Shown here piece after piece: positions 10,960 to 20,502 of a stretch of DNA of 28,406 bases; position 1 is the stretch's first letter, and each line of letters begins with the position of its first letter. The stretch comes from Beroe ovata. Its lineage: Eukaryota; Ctenophora; Nuda; Beroida; Beroidae. The stretch lies in NCBI GenBank assembly GCA_946803715.1, contig CAMPET010000220.1:85082-113487 (forward strand), given 5' to 3'. The notes under the pieces were generated by a model. It saw only the letters and a list, made by a program, of their open reading frames with translations. It did not search any database and was not told where the DNA came from. The translations under genes were made by a program, and so were the position numbers.

Positions 10960-11789
10960 CTAATCAGATGATGATTCAGTATCACTATCAGTACTGTGAT
11001 TAACGCCGCCACCGGCCAGTGGTGGCGCCGGTTGGTCTGGATTATCCAGGTATATAGGGTCTAGTCCCTCCATTTGCATCTTAGCGTGGAGAGCTGCAGG
11101 CGGTATTCCTACAGCGACCATCTTGAAATACTTAGCATACCGCGGATCTTTGCTGACAGGCGTGTAATCTGCAATGCGTGAGTTACTACAGCTGTAACAC
11201 GTGATTGTGTGTTGTTGTCATGGTGATCTATGTCACGTGACCATGCATCACGTGACAGCAATCGATATTACAGTATTACCTGGTTCAGGCTCAGGCGGTT
11301 GTTCCTCAACAACTCCGTCAGTCTCTGTGTTGTTGCTAGCAACTTCCTCCACAGCAGGTTGCTGCGACACAGGTTGCTGCGGAGCTGGCTGTTGCTGAGC
11401 AACGGGTTGTTGTTGTTGCTGTTCCAGTGTTACTCCAGCCAACTCGGGTATTGACGCTAGTTTTGCCTCTAGTAACAGTAGTGTTGTTCGTATTTGCTGT
11501 GTCCGTCTGTCGACTTCTGTTAACTTGCTTTCTGCTTGGCAAGCGAATCTGTTCAGATGCTCAGTCATCTGGAGAGGGAGAGAAGTGTCATTTGACATCC
11601 AATTATCGATCAATTAACATTCAATTTTCGATCAATTAACATCCAATTACCTTGCCACAATGTCACTCTATAAGCAGGTACCTGTATTATGAAATGGTTG
11701 ATGTAAGCAAGTGTTCTCTTGTGTTGCAGTGGTTCCAAGAGCTTGAGGTCCAAACTTTGCCCCACCATGGGTACACCGTCAGCATCCAT
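10960..11789 (-). CDS. WASHC3: WASH complex subunit 3 (CCDC53)
   Basis: Three exons join in frame: 11789-11682, 11568-11280, 11147-10960. They give 194 residues, the same length as the human protein. Residues 1-36 (MDADGVPMVG, LQHKRTLAYINHFIIQ) match the conserved N-terminus. Residues 37-86 (HLNRFACQAESKLTEV, then EAKLASIPEL) are the coiled-coil that packs into the WASH regulatory complex. DPRYAKYFKMVAVGIP then LDP (133-163) is the signature C-terminal block, and the end is an acidic Ser tail (DSDTESSSD). WASHC3 is a core subunit of the pentameric WASH complex, which activates Arp2/3 on endosomes for retromer-dependent sorting. The linker at 86-107 is unusually Gln/Pro rich. The acceptor of exon 3 is CAAAG|AT, chosen because the more canonical CAG three bases upstream breaks the frame. 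Confidence 0.93.
11198..11254. promoter_or_regulatory. Three CACGTG E-boxes in WASHC3 intron 2
   Basis: CACGTG occurs at 11198-11203, 11234-11239 and 11249-11254 inside the 132-bp intron 2. The last two sit in TCACGTGA contexts typical of USF/TFE-type sites. An imperfect RFX-like half palindrome (GTTGTCATGGTGAT) lies at about 11215-11228. A regulatory function is inferred only from motif density. Confidence 0.3.
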
Positions 11790-11791
11790 AA

Positions 11792-11875
11792 TAGTGTCTC
11801 ACTGGTGTCTCCTTAGTGTCTCACTGGTGTCTCACTATAGCAGTGTCTTCTTGGAGTCTCATTAGTGTGTCACAT
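11792..11875. repeat. Degenerate tandem repeat of AGTGTCTCACTGGTGTCTC type
   Basis: The words AGTGTCTC and CTGGTGTCTC recur about six times just upstream of the WASHC3 start codon, so the array probably lies in the 5' UTR or core promoter. Units are imperfect at the right end. Confidence 0.6.
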
Positions 11876-12198
11876 AGTGTTTGGGGCTTGTGTTAAATTC
11901 ACTCTGCCGTAACCATCCTAGTATAGTTAGTATGGTAGTAGAAGTGCATTATAAAAAACTGAAACAAAAAATTTAATAGATAGAGAGGATTGTACCATTA
12001 ATTCAGCCCTCAGTTCAAAATATTGAGAAGATCAAATTTCCGTAGGAACCAAAATTCACAATAATGACAGGAAATAACTTACAAAGATGGAGAAACCTAT
12101 ATCTTATCTATAAACATCACATCATTCATTGGAAGTAGTGATAATATCACGCAATATCACGCATAATACCACACTCTGTATCAAAGTCCCTGAGAGCA
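11876..12198. other. Intergenic gap between WASHC3 and ATP5PB
   Basis: A short AT-rich interval between two head-to-tail minus-strand genes. It should contain the ATP5PB 3' UTR and the WASHC3 promoter. A minus-strand ATTAAA-type signal near 11970 is possible. No coding exon is visible. Confidence 0.4.
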
Positions 12199-13654
12199 TC
12201 ACTGAGGAGCGAGAAGGGAGAGACTAGCGATGCACTGGTTAATGTTGGCTTCCTCTTGGTCGGGTGTGATACTTGCGATCACTTCACCCTCCAGCCACGA
12301 TACAATGTGGTCACGGATAAACGCTTTCTTTGCGTTCTCCAGCTCCACCTGCGAACACACGGTGAATATCTCCCCCTGACGTGTTCACTATCCCACTCTA
12401 TCCCAGATCTATCATCCTACAGCTCACACTTACTCACTCTCAAACACCCTCTCTCCCACTCTCTCACTCTCAAACACCCTCTCTCCCACCCACACACGCT
12501 CACCTGATAGTCGAGACGTTTCTTGACCTCCGTGTGCACTTGTTTCACACGTCTCCTATACTCCGCCTCCAACTCAATCTGAACCAACTCTCGCTTGATA
12601 TCGAATATATCCCCCGCTATCTTGAGACTCTCTGCTGCTTCTTTCTCCTCGGTGATAGCAGCTTCATAAGCCTGGATCTGCATGTTCTTACCTGGATATG
12701 TGGACATTTGTACAATATTTAAAACGGTTCAATACACCATCTACCGTAGCTTCATCACACCCATTTCGAGTGTTAAACGTGCGTCAAGTCAGATCTCCCA
12801 CGCTCTCGACCATAGGTTGCTCTTGCAAAGAATGTCCAAAGATAGTATAATAGAGAAATCTCAGCGCTAGGTAGCTCAGGATCATTGAGATTGACGCACC
12901 ACTCGCATACCTTCGCTCATCGTGGTCTCGATGTTAGCTGTGTATTTGTCCAGGGCCTCGGTAACCAAGGGGCCGACCTTCTTGCCCAGGGCGTAGGTGC
13001 ATCCAAATAGGAATGTTCCAGCGAGTATCTGAGGTGATGGGACATTTACTATCAGGGAGATAGCGATACAAAAATGCTCAAAATGTAAACGACATGGTCC
13101 ACAAGCAATTTGCACATGGCATACGACTGTAGGGAGTGACCCTGAGATCTATAACCCATGAATGAACAATGAACTTGTGGGCACTCACATCAGCGTCCAG
13201 GACGAGCATTTCTTTGCTGATAGCAGTAAGAAGTAGCCCACTTCCTAACACAGCTGCACCGGTCTGACCAGAGGATAGGGGAATCTTGCTCTCCTTCACT
13301 GCTACATCTGCAACAGCAAGGTGATTTGTAAAGGAGCAATGATAATTATACTCGTACGACGTACACACTCTCTTAAGAGTAGTGTTATCGATGAGCAACA
13401 TTAATGAAATGAGCAATATAAATGAAATAAGAGTGCACACGTCACGCAGGCACACAGAGTAGAAACTAGACAGGCACAGATAGACAGTAAACACACACAA
13501 ACACNNNNNNNNNNNNNNNNNNNNNNNNNNNNNNCACACACACACACATACACACACACACACACAGGTTTGTACCTGATGAGAATCTACTGGAAACGGA
13601 AAAGATGGGGAGCTTGGAGCTCTGACGAGCTAGCATGCAAGTTCTGGACAACAT
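12199..13654 (-). CDS. ATP5PB: Mitochondrial ATP synthase peripheral-stalk subunit b
   Basis: Five exons join in frame: 13654-13576, 13307-13189, 13028-12911, 12691-12504, 12348-12199. They encode 217 residues. The N-terminus (MLSRTCMLARQSSKLP) is an Arg/Ser-rich mitochondrial targeting peptide. Two hydrophobic segments follow (GAAVLGSGLLLTAI and ILAGTFLFGCTYALG), separated by SKEMLVLDAD, which corresponds to SKE.YVI in the vertebrate subunit. The rest is a long charged helix with the signature EVKKRLDYQV, then WLEGEVIASITPDQEEANIN and ending LSLLAPQ. The subunit anchors the stator of F1Fo-ATP synthase in the inner membrane. The precursor is shorter than human (256 aa), mostly at the N-terminus. 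Intron 1 holds the AC repeat and the assembly gap; intron 4 holds a duplicated CT-rich 24-mer. Confidence 0.93.
12435..12488. repeat. Two-copy direct repeat in ATP5PB intron 4
   Basis: A 24-base CT-rich unit starting CACTCTCAAACACCCTCTCT occurs at 12435-12458 and 12465-12488 with a 30-base period. It is wholly intronic. Confidence 0.7.
13493..13566. repeat. AC microsatellite interrupted by a 30-N gap
   Basis: ACACAC text flanks 30 undetermined bases (13505-13534) in ATP5PB intron 1. The gap is almost certainly unresolved repeat length. The open frames crossing it are artefacts. Confidence 0.9.
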
Positions 13655-15065
13655 CCTGAGACACGTGTATTTGTTGTGACAGATGGAAAACGATCACGTG
13701 AGGATTTGGTTTGAAGTTGTGACTGTTGTCTTGGCAACACAGTCATAAATTGTGTGTGTGTGTCTGATACTCGAGTAATACACAATGATATACATTCACA
13801 ATTACAATAACTCGGACTGATAATATCCATTTTGATCGCAGTACATCTAATTATTAACTTCAAGCTTGTGCTGATTGAAAATTTTTGTTTTTCCAAATGA
13901 TCTAATTTCATACTTTCATGTCAGCATAACGCAAACGATTCTCTATACGATTCTCTATACTTTAATCATTTCAAATAATGCCATCTTTTTGCACAGAAAA
14001 GATTCGCCCCACATTTCACGTGAGACCCATCTCTGCAGCGTTAAAACAATTCACGACAATAGATCTGCATTTCGTAGCACATTCAATAGAACAAGCGTAG
14101 CGTAAACTATCACGCTATAATTGTTGCTGCTTTTCTGACGAATATTGGGTTCCTGGGGTTCCTGGACTGTTTGATAGACAGTTCCAAAGTTTCTGAAGTT
14201 TCTTAAAAAATCATTGTCGCATCCCTCATGAGAATCTCGTTCTCGCCTCCATGACATAGATGTCGGGGACAGGACCAAGTTTTTTCATCAATCCACGCGA
14301 AATACAAAAACAGTTTTAATCCAGCATCCAAACCCTTACACAGCATAGCATTGATTCGCATAGCACGCTTTGTATAATTCTGCTTCTGGCAGCATCGCTT
14401 ATGAAAACCAAATAACTGAGTCACACATCCATTCAGTGAGTTATTGATGGAAAATCGATAGCATAAGTTTCTGTGTCCATAGTCTGAAAACTGTCAAATT
14501 GTACACTGACGATTCCTACACTGAGAAACTCGTTCTCTTGACAAATGAATTATAGATCCAAAAGATTGCAGTATGCCCAGTATGTACTAAAAGCATCCAT
14601 AAATCATAATCATAGGTCACTAGGCAACGTCACATTGCACAGTTTGCATCAGAAACCGCGATATTACAATCGCTGATGAATTCCCTGATCAATATGGATC
14701 AAGTCATCCAACTTCAGAATAATCACTGTATTAACAGCACACTGTTGATTGAGATCTAGAGACAAATGTCTCAAGTGAGTCACGATAATTAAACTTGGCC
14801 AAAAGTAATCTCCTGGTGTACTTTAAGTGCAAAAAAATTTTACAAATTATGTGTTTGATTAAATGTGATTCAGCAAACATATCATATATTCATTTGCTAT
14901 AATTGATCAAAAAAAGTGGCCAATGGTCACCATAAAATATCAAAATTGTTCCTCTCATCATCAAGGATTAAAGTATGGAAAATTTTATTTTGTGAGTTTC
15001 ACAACAATATACTGTGAATAGCAACTCACATTACCCAATCCATTTAGTATTAAGTCCAGCACAAT
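13655..15065. other. AT-rich intergenic region upstream of ATP5PB
   Basis: CACGTG E-boxes occur at 13695-13700, about 40 bases upstream of the ATP5PB start codon, and at 14017-14022. Otherwise the interval is AT-rich without a convincing exon, RNA gene or repeat family. The short minus-strand open frames around 14050-14424 have no recognisable domain and no clear splice context. Confidence 0.45.
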
Positions 15066-15151
15066 TTAAAACAACCGTGCTTTCATAGTTGGGACCAAAG
15101 TCTTAAGCCATTTCGGTGCTTTCTTCTTGATTTGCTGAAAAACACAATTTA

Positions 15152-16431
15152 TCATTTGATAGCCACCAGGTTACTAATGAAACAGTACTTCATCAAAGTT
15201 AGATCAACTGACTTATCAATACCGAAAGTGGAATACAGGATACCTGTTACCATTTGAGTACTGCTGGATTCATAAAAACTTGGCATCAAAGATAGCCATG
15301 CATCATGATTCTGGATGAACTTTATATTATCATATAAACTCTTGTCATGCTCAAAATTGCCGTCACTTGAGAATGCAAAGGGCCAACTGTAGGTTACCAG
15401 CACAAGTTCACCCCCTGGTAACTGAAATGGGTACATCTTGCAAAGTACCAAAAGCCATTTCACTTCAGAAGTAGTGGAATGACACAAGAGTCTGAATGTG
15501 CTTTCATAGAATCCATTGGTCTGAAGTTCATCATTGAGATCTTTCAGTTTTATGATATCCATAGGATGAAGGTGCTCAAAACTGTCAGATGTATATTCTT
15601 CATAACCAAGGAGTAGGTCAATATAAAGATGTCGATTCAAGAGCTTGAAGTCAGCAGAAATTAGAACTTCCTTATTCCAAAATATTCCACCAGGATTATA
15701 GTACATTGTATCCTTCATTTCCATGTAACCCAGGTACATCTCATTTCCTGAAACAGAACCATGTGATTATGAGAAACCTAAAAAGTGATTAATGAAAGCT
15801 ACCACTAGTTCACTTCACCTTCACTATCAGAGAGCATCTTTCCATTCCATAAGATACTGACAGTTTCTTTGCCAGATGGCTTCTGAACATCAATGTATCC
15901 AACCCACCTCAATACTTTTTGAACAAAAACCTTGTGCAATATATCAGCATCACTATGGAATAGAATTTTGATGTTTTCCCCAACAATAGGCTCCACAAGT
16001 CCCAATCTTGACAGAAAATTTTTTGATGTGTACAAAATCTTCCCTGTTTTATCAAATCCAATTCCTGTCAAGTTCCAAATGTCCATAAGGAGGTTGATTG
16101 AGAATTTGTCAATAGGGAAGCTGCATTGTTTTGACAGAAGTGAGGACTGTGATGACTGCATTTCAACAGGATCTATGTTCACAACATCAACAAGTACATC
16201 TTGGTTGTTGATATTGACTTGCTGCACATCATCAAGCAGCTTTTTAAAACTTGATTTTTCCAAATATTTAATTAACTGGAATGTTGATGATGTCATAGAT
16301 AGACATCTATTGGTATTCAGTTTCTCATCATAGATGTAGGTATTGATCAATTCAATAAGGTTTCTAAATTGCTGGCGGTTATTCTTTGCTCTAACTCGCT
16401 CATTCATGCGCCTCAACTTTTCATCCATCAT
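15152..16431 (-). CDS. Divergent CLOCK-like bHLH-PAS protein
   Basis: Exon A begins after an acceptor (TTTTTGAAATGCAG, exon from 16456). The ATG pair at 16431/16428 is the likely start and sits immediately before the basic region. Exon A ends at 15819 (GAAG|GTGAAG) and exon B runs 15747-15152, giving 402 residues. Residues 1-62 align with the CLOCK/NPAS2 bHLH (RAKNNRQQFRNLIELIN, then TFQLIKYLEKS). Residues ~112-170 are a PAS-A fold (LLMDIWNLTGIGFDKTGKIL, LGLVEPIVGENI). Residues ~234-326 are PAS-B plus PAC (LLGYEEYTSD, HLHPMDIIKL, FRLLCHSTTSEVKW, ELVLVTYSWPF). Family members are dimeric transcription factors that bind E-boxes. Here the usual EKKRRDQF of the basic region reads AKNNRQQF, so DNA contact residues are changed. 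A terminal exon with a 32-nt intron is possible (15134-15066, QIKKKAPKWLKTL). Upstream coding exons cannot be excluded. Confidence 0.75.
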
Positions 16432-16456
16432 GTTTGAAAGTTCTTTTAACCCATAC

Positions 16457-17503
16457 CTGCATTTCAAAAAGGTTAACTATCTTTTTTGACCCAAACCCCA
16501 TTCAAATAGAACAATATCAAATGCTTTAAACTTCTTAACTCTACTTATTACTATCAAATTTGAGAAGCAAGAGCCATACTTAGTAGAGATCCTCACAAAG
16601 AGTCTAATGTTTTGAAACTGGCAGTAGATTTGAACTGTAAAGAGTGTGGGTTTGCCTCACTGTCTAAATGTTCCAGCATTTGAAGCATGAAGAGTTACAT
16701 CCCAATAGAAGCGTCTTTCTATAGAACAAAAAAATCAAGGGGCTGGCAAGCCCCTCGCGGCATCTGTAGGTAGTGTTACACATGCGAGNTGACTGAACAT
16801 AAGTAACTCATGTCACTGATACACATGAATTATGAATATTTAAGGTCACCGAACATTTGACTTAACCTAAGCACTAAGTATTGAATTAACCTAATTATTA
16901 GTTAATGCATGTCACTATTGCTGTGCAGCTTCATATTATATGCGATGGTTTTTACGACCTTTCAGATCACAAAATATAATATCACACTTACAATGATAAT
17001 TGTATTGATCATTTTATCTGACCTCTGTTAACTGTTTCTCGCGCTTGCCTTCATGCTATGAAAAGTCGCAAAAAGGGGCCACTGTTCAGTCCGCACGGTG
17101 TTTTTTGGTCAGATCGCGCGCGCCTTTATGCGAGTGCTCGCTTACGCGTATGTGTACACATGGAAGAAAAAGGCGGATAAGGAAGGAAAAAGACGCGCAA
17201 TTGTAATTATGTGTAAGCAGTTTCCAATGTAAAGTGCGCGTCTTTTTCTTAATTCTGTCCGCTTTTCCTTCCATATATGTGTACACATACCGCGCCGGTT
17301 ATTGTCGATCGATGGTAGACCCTGTCGAGAATTTCGTTTTGCGCGCGCGCAGCGCAAACTTATTCTCAGACTTATTCGCTGACGCATCGCTAGACAACTC
17401 GCGTCGCTTAAACTCTGTAGTAATTGTAAATGATAACGTTAATTACTATAGTGACCAGTGGGCGCACATATTCAATTTCATAGTGTACTGAGATTGCCTG
17501 GCG
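16457..17503. other. Region between the bHLH-PAS gene and the thioredoxin leader exon
   Basis: The two neighbouring genes diverge, so this ~1-kb interval should hold both promoters. Visible content: a short GGGGCTGGCAAGCCCC hairpin near 16739-16754, a single N at 16789, CpG-rich text at 17100-17150, and an imperfect foldback at 17148-17290. No additional exon of the bHLH-PAS gene can be recognised, though its 5' UTR exon probably lies here. Confidence 0.4.
17148..17290. mobile_element. Imperfect inverted-repeat (foldback) element upstream of TXN
   Basis: Left arm 17148-17199 and right arm 17235-17290 are reverse complements with small indels. Both ends carry GTATGTGTACACAT, and both inner ends carry AAAAAGACGCGCA. 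The loop is 35 bases (17200-17234). The flanks are CpG-rich (GCGCGCGCCTTT on the left, GCGCGCGCGCAGCGC shortly downstream). No coding potential. The arms share no sequence with the STUB1-intron foldback, so it is a different family. Confidence 0.65.
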
Positions 17504-17569
17504 ATGGCTTTTCGGCAGGGGCTATCATCGAATTCGACAGCCAAGCAAATATCAATGTGCTATTCTTCG
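17504..17569 (+). other. Probable 5' leader exon of TXN carrying a short upstream ORF
   Basis: An ATG at 17504 opens 22 codons (MAFRQGLSSN, CYSS) that end exactly at a strong donor, TCG|GTAAGTG. The phase (0) does not fit the thioredoxin frame of the next recognised exon (acceptor before 18603). A direct splice would instead continue for five codons and stop at the TGA overlapping the thioredoxin ATG. I therefore read this as 5' UTR with an upstream ORF. An unseen intermediate exon could alternatively make it coding. The following intron (17570-18602) contains a GT microsatellite and a kinase-like scrap. Confidence 0.45.
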
Positions 17570-17779
17570 GTAAGTGATTTAAATATAAGACATGAACAAT
17601 GTGAATGAAGATCAATAACATCAACATGAGTAAGACCTAAGTCCTTACTCTAAGTGCATGACTCGTCAGATGCTGCCTTAAATCCGCGTGAGACGATGAT
17701 TGAGATACCACTAGAATCACTAACCAGTGCATTACTGTACTTCGTCACGAGCATGTCATTGTCAGTGTCACGACTATGT

Positions 17780-17891
17780 CATTGTCAAGCTGTGAAAGTA
17801 AAAACCATTGGCACATGTATTAACTTTAAGACGAAGGGAGTGCTCGGTGGAGACCCAAAATTTCGATTATGCGATTTCGATAGTGCTAAGG
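17780..17891 (+). pseudogene. Possible protein-kinase remnant (DFG-region-like) in TXN intron 1
   Basis: In one plus-strand frame the sequence reads GGDPKFRLCDFDSAK immediately before a GT, close to the magnesium-loop text of GSK3-like kinases (KLCDFGSAK) but with DFD in place of DFG. Upstream, CQAVKVKTI sits roughly where HRDIKP.N. would be, with the catalytic residues absent. The frame closes at 17899 and no other kinase subdomain is visible. It may be a decayed exon or chance. Confidence 0.2.
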
Positions 17892-18264
17892 TCCGTTAAG
17901 TATCCAACAGAGAGTGTTTATGCCTTTTATGGCAACAAAGAAGGGTCAAGTGCTCACAAACAAGAACATGTCAAGGTACATTATGTCCGCTCTCTCACTG
18001 TATTTGTTTAATCTAATGCTCTCTACATTTGCTATTGGCAACAGTGCAACTGCAAGTGTGTCCTGAGCCACAAGCCAGGACGTGAACGTTGATGCTTGGT
18101 AACGATTCTCAACTGATCATGAATATCTCTGTCAAACGCAAACTATCAGCACCTGCACCATTGTTACATGCCCAGTAAAATATCCCAGTTGACACCCATG
18201 TGCAACAGTTGCCAATAGTAACAAATACAATCCGATACAGGTGTGCACACCGATACAGGTGTGC

Positions 18265-18267
<3 letters not shown>

Positions 18268-18317
<50 letters not shown>

Positions 18318-18323
18318 TGTGTN

Positions 18324-18364
<41 letters not shown>

Positions 18365-18365
18365 G
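18268..18365. repeat. GT microsatellite in TXN intron 1
   Basis: An almost pure GT run of ~98 bases with one GGG interruption and an N at 18323. It is preceded by a small direct repeat GATACAGGTGTGCACA (about 18233-18266). Open frames here are artefacts. Confidence 0.95.
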
Positions 18366-18616
18366 ATACAGCTGGCCGTAGAGATAGAGTAACACGCTCA
18401 CACACTTCCTATCCACCTATCCACCATTTTGCGTATTGTATATTTAGTTGCAAAGTTCCTTTGCAATTACTCGTCATGCTGACCCATGCCCCATTTCAAC
18501 TTCAAGCAGTATAGATATCAAACTATCCGACCGTGTCTATTAATATAGTCTATCCCATGAATTTCTCACCACAATAATAATAATACCTCTCTCACGTCAC
18601 AGACAGCGAGGAACTC

Positions 18617-19289
18617 ATGATCAAAGTTAAGGACCTGGCTCACTTCCAGAAAGTTCTACACACCACCAGCTACAAGCAGATGCTTATCATCAAGTTCTCG
18701 GCTGATTGGTGCACGCCGTGCAAGCAGATTGCAAAGTTCTACAGCAAACTTGAGAAAAAGTTCCCAAAAATCGTCTTCGCTGAGGTACTCTGAGAAGCTG
18801 TTTCTACACCTGAGAGGGGGGAGGGATTAGTTAATTGATCAATTAATCAGCTAATTGGTCAGGTGTATAAATAATTATTGTATCGTTTGCTTATTAGTTT
18901 GTTTTTGCAGTGTGATGTGGATATCGCGCCTGAAGTTGCCACAGAACAAGGAATAACCTGTCTACCCACCATAATAAGTATGATTCAACATGGATCATAA
19001 ACAACACACCAACACACTCAGCGATAATCACAATCACACACTGTATATGTGTGATTATCACACACTGTATAATGTATATGTGTGATATCACACGCTTTAT
19101 GTGTGACTATCACACACGCTATATGTGTGTTATCTCATATCACGCCTCACAGGTTATAGAGACGGAGCGAAGATCGATAGTTTCATGGGAGCTAACTTTG
19201 AGAAGTTGACAGAGTTCTGTGTGAAAATGTCTGGAAACTCGTGTCACAGCAGTAACACAGCAGAAACATCCATCACAGCAACTTCGTAG
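18617..19289 (+). CDS. TXN: Thioredoxin
   Basis: Exons 18617-18784, 18911-18977 and 19153-19289 join in frame to 123 residues. The first of these exons begins at 18603 after an acceptor. The active site is WCTPC at 31-35, preceded by LIIKFSAD. The cis-Pro loop reads TCLPTIISY at 72-80, and the C-terminal part has the typical DGAKIDSFMGANFEKL. These match the cytosolic thioredoxin fold, which reduces protein disulfides using thioredoxin reductase and NADPH. Two points are unusual. The second active-site spacer residue is Thr instead of the common Gly (WCGPC). The C-terminus has a ~17-residue Ser/Thr-rich extension after KMSG. No signal or transit peptide is seen. The start was chosen as the first Met in the thioredoxin frame after the acceptor. 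Confidence 0.9.
19029..19140. repeat. Imperfect tandem repeat of TATATGTGTGATTATCACACAC type in TXN intron 3
   Basis: Self-complementary TGTGTGAT.ATCACACA units recur four to five times just upstream of the last TXN exon, so the pre-mRNA could form small hairpins there. Confidence 0.65.
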
Positions 19290-20150
19290 CAACATCACGT
19301 AGCAACAGGAAGTTGCTATAGCAACAAAATAACAACCAGAGAGAAGCACTGGGAGCGGGAGATATGAGTCGAGAGAGAACTGATAATCGTACACGCTGTG
19401 AATGTGAATGTGAATTTTAATCGACATGCCTCTTTTGGTTTGGCGAGAATCCAGTCTTTGTATCATTTTGTTTGAATCTATATTCGATGAAAGCATGGCA
19501 AATGCGCTGCAATATATAATACCATGAGCCTGCGTGGACAATGAACAAGCACTTTTTGCTCTCTCTCTCTCTCTCTCTTTAGTCGCGGTTATCGTCAGTA
19601 AATTGCTGTGTACAAAGAGGGAAGAGCCCGATCTAAGAGCATAGTTTGTACAGCCACTATATCCTAGAATAGCTATAGATGGAAACACGTTGTGTGTTTC
19701 GTATAAGCAAGAGGGAAAAGAGGATGGATTGGATTCGGGGGCAGTATTCTGAGTATTCGAAGGTCGACAATTTGAATTTGAATATCTTCAGCTGACAGCC
19801 GCCCTTTACATGAGTTAGACAGAGGAGACTCAGGTGGACATAAATCAGAATCAGCTAGACGTACTATAGACGACCTATGCTCACAGGCTTCCCTCCCTCA
19901 AACACTTTAAGCCCCACTGCCCTCTTTCCTCCCCAGTCCTCTCTCCCACTGCCCTCTTTCCTCTCTCTCTGACCTTCTCACAGTAAAAGTGCCGCGCACT
20001 ACTGCACTCTCCCAGTGATTATCACGAATTCCCGCATAGTGCAGCTGGTGTGTGTGTTGCAATTATTTTATTTATTAACGTGTACAAGAGCGCGGTAGAA
20101 TCCCTCTCTCCCTCCATGGTAAAATACTTAATGATTGCAAGTCCCCGCCG
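19290..20150. other. 3' flank of TXN, no gene seen
   Basis: Begins with the TXN 3' UTR. No canonical AATAAA is obvious in the first several hundred bases. Contains a CT run at 19559-19578 and pyrimidine-rich text at 19885-19975. The minus-strand open frame across 19140-19688 is antisense to the TXN exon and looks spurious. Confidence 0.45.
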
Positions 20151-20220
20151 CCATATCCGATCATATATATAGTCCCTACCAACAATCCCCCACCGTAGAT
20201 CAGAGGGGAGAGAGAGAGGT

Positions 20221-20502
20221 CACGTGGTAGATCACGTGACATGATGCTGACCAATGGTTTTAATCCCGACTATAATTATAGATGTGTGCGGGGGAGATGC
20301 CTGCGCTACCATTCCTGCTCACCCCAAGGGGTATTCCATTGGTCCAACCTCTCTCTCTCTTCCCGGATTCTCTTTTCAGTACAATTATGTGGGAATAGTG
20401 CGGTCCGTTACCATGCCAACACACACTGACTGGGTCACGTGTTACCATGCCAACACACACTGACTGGGTCACGTGCTATTGGTAGTCACGTGATATCACG
20501 TG
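20221..20502. promoter_or_regulatory. Cluster of six CACGTG E-boxes with CCAAT and X-box-like sites
   Basis: CACGTG occurs at 20221, 20233, 20436, 20470, 20487 and 20497 (start positions), mostly as TCACGTG. CCAAT boxes occur near 20250, 20338 (inverted) and 20477 (inverted). RFX-like GTTACCATGCCAAC occurs at 20407 and 20441. Two of the E-boxes and both RFX-like sites belong to a 34-base direct repeat (20407-20475). A TATATATAG lies upstream at about 20164. The density suggests a promoter or enhancer, but no coding exon is apparent on either side. Confidence 0.45.

Noticed and set aside
13078-13563. 161-codon minus-strand frame crossing the N gap
   Set aside because: It runs through introns and an unresolved AC repeat. 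Only its internal part (the ATP5PB exon at 13307-13189) is real.
14051-14424. Short minus-strand frames with Cys/His
   Set aside because: No conserved spacing of zinc-finger type and no splice partners.
16735-16760. GC-rich hairpin followed by other sequence, resembling a bacterial terminator
   Set aside because: The context is eukaryotic with no adjoining gene end and no T-run. Probably part of a repeat.
18109-18514. His/Thr- and Cys/Val-repeat open frames
   Set aside because: Translations of the GT microsatellite.
19140-19688. 182-codon minus-strand frame
   Set aside because: Antisense to the last TXN exon and its 3' UTR, with no domain or splice support.
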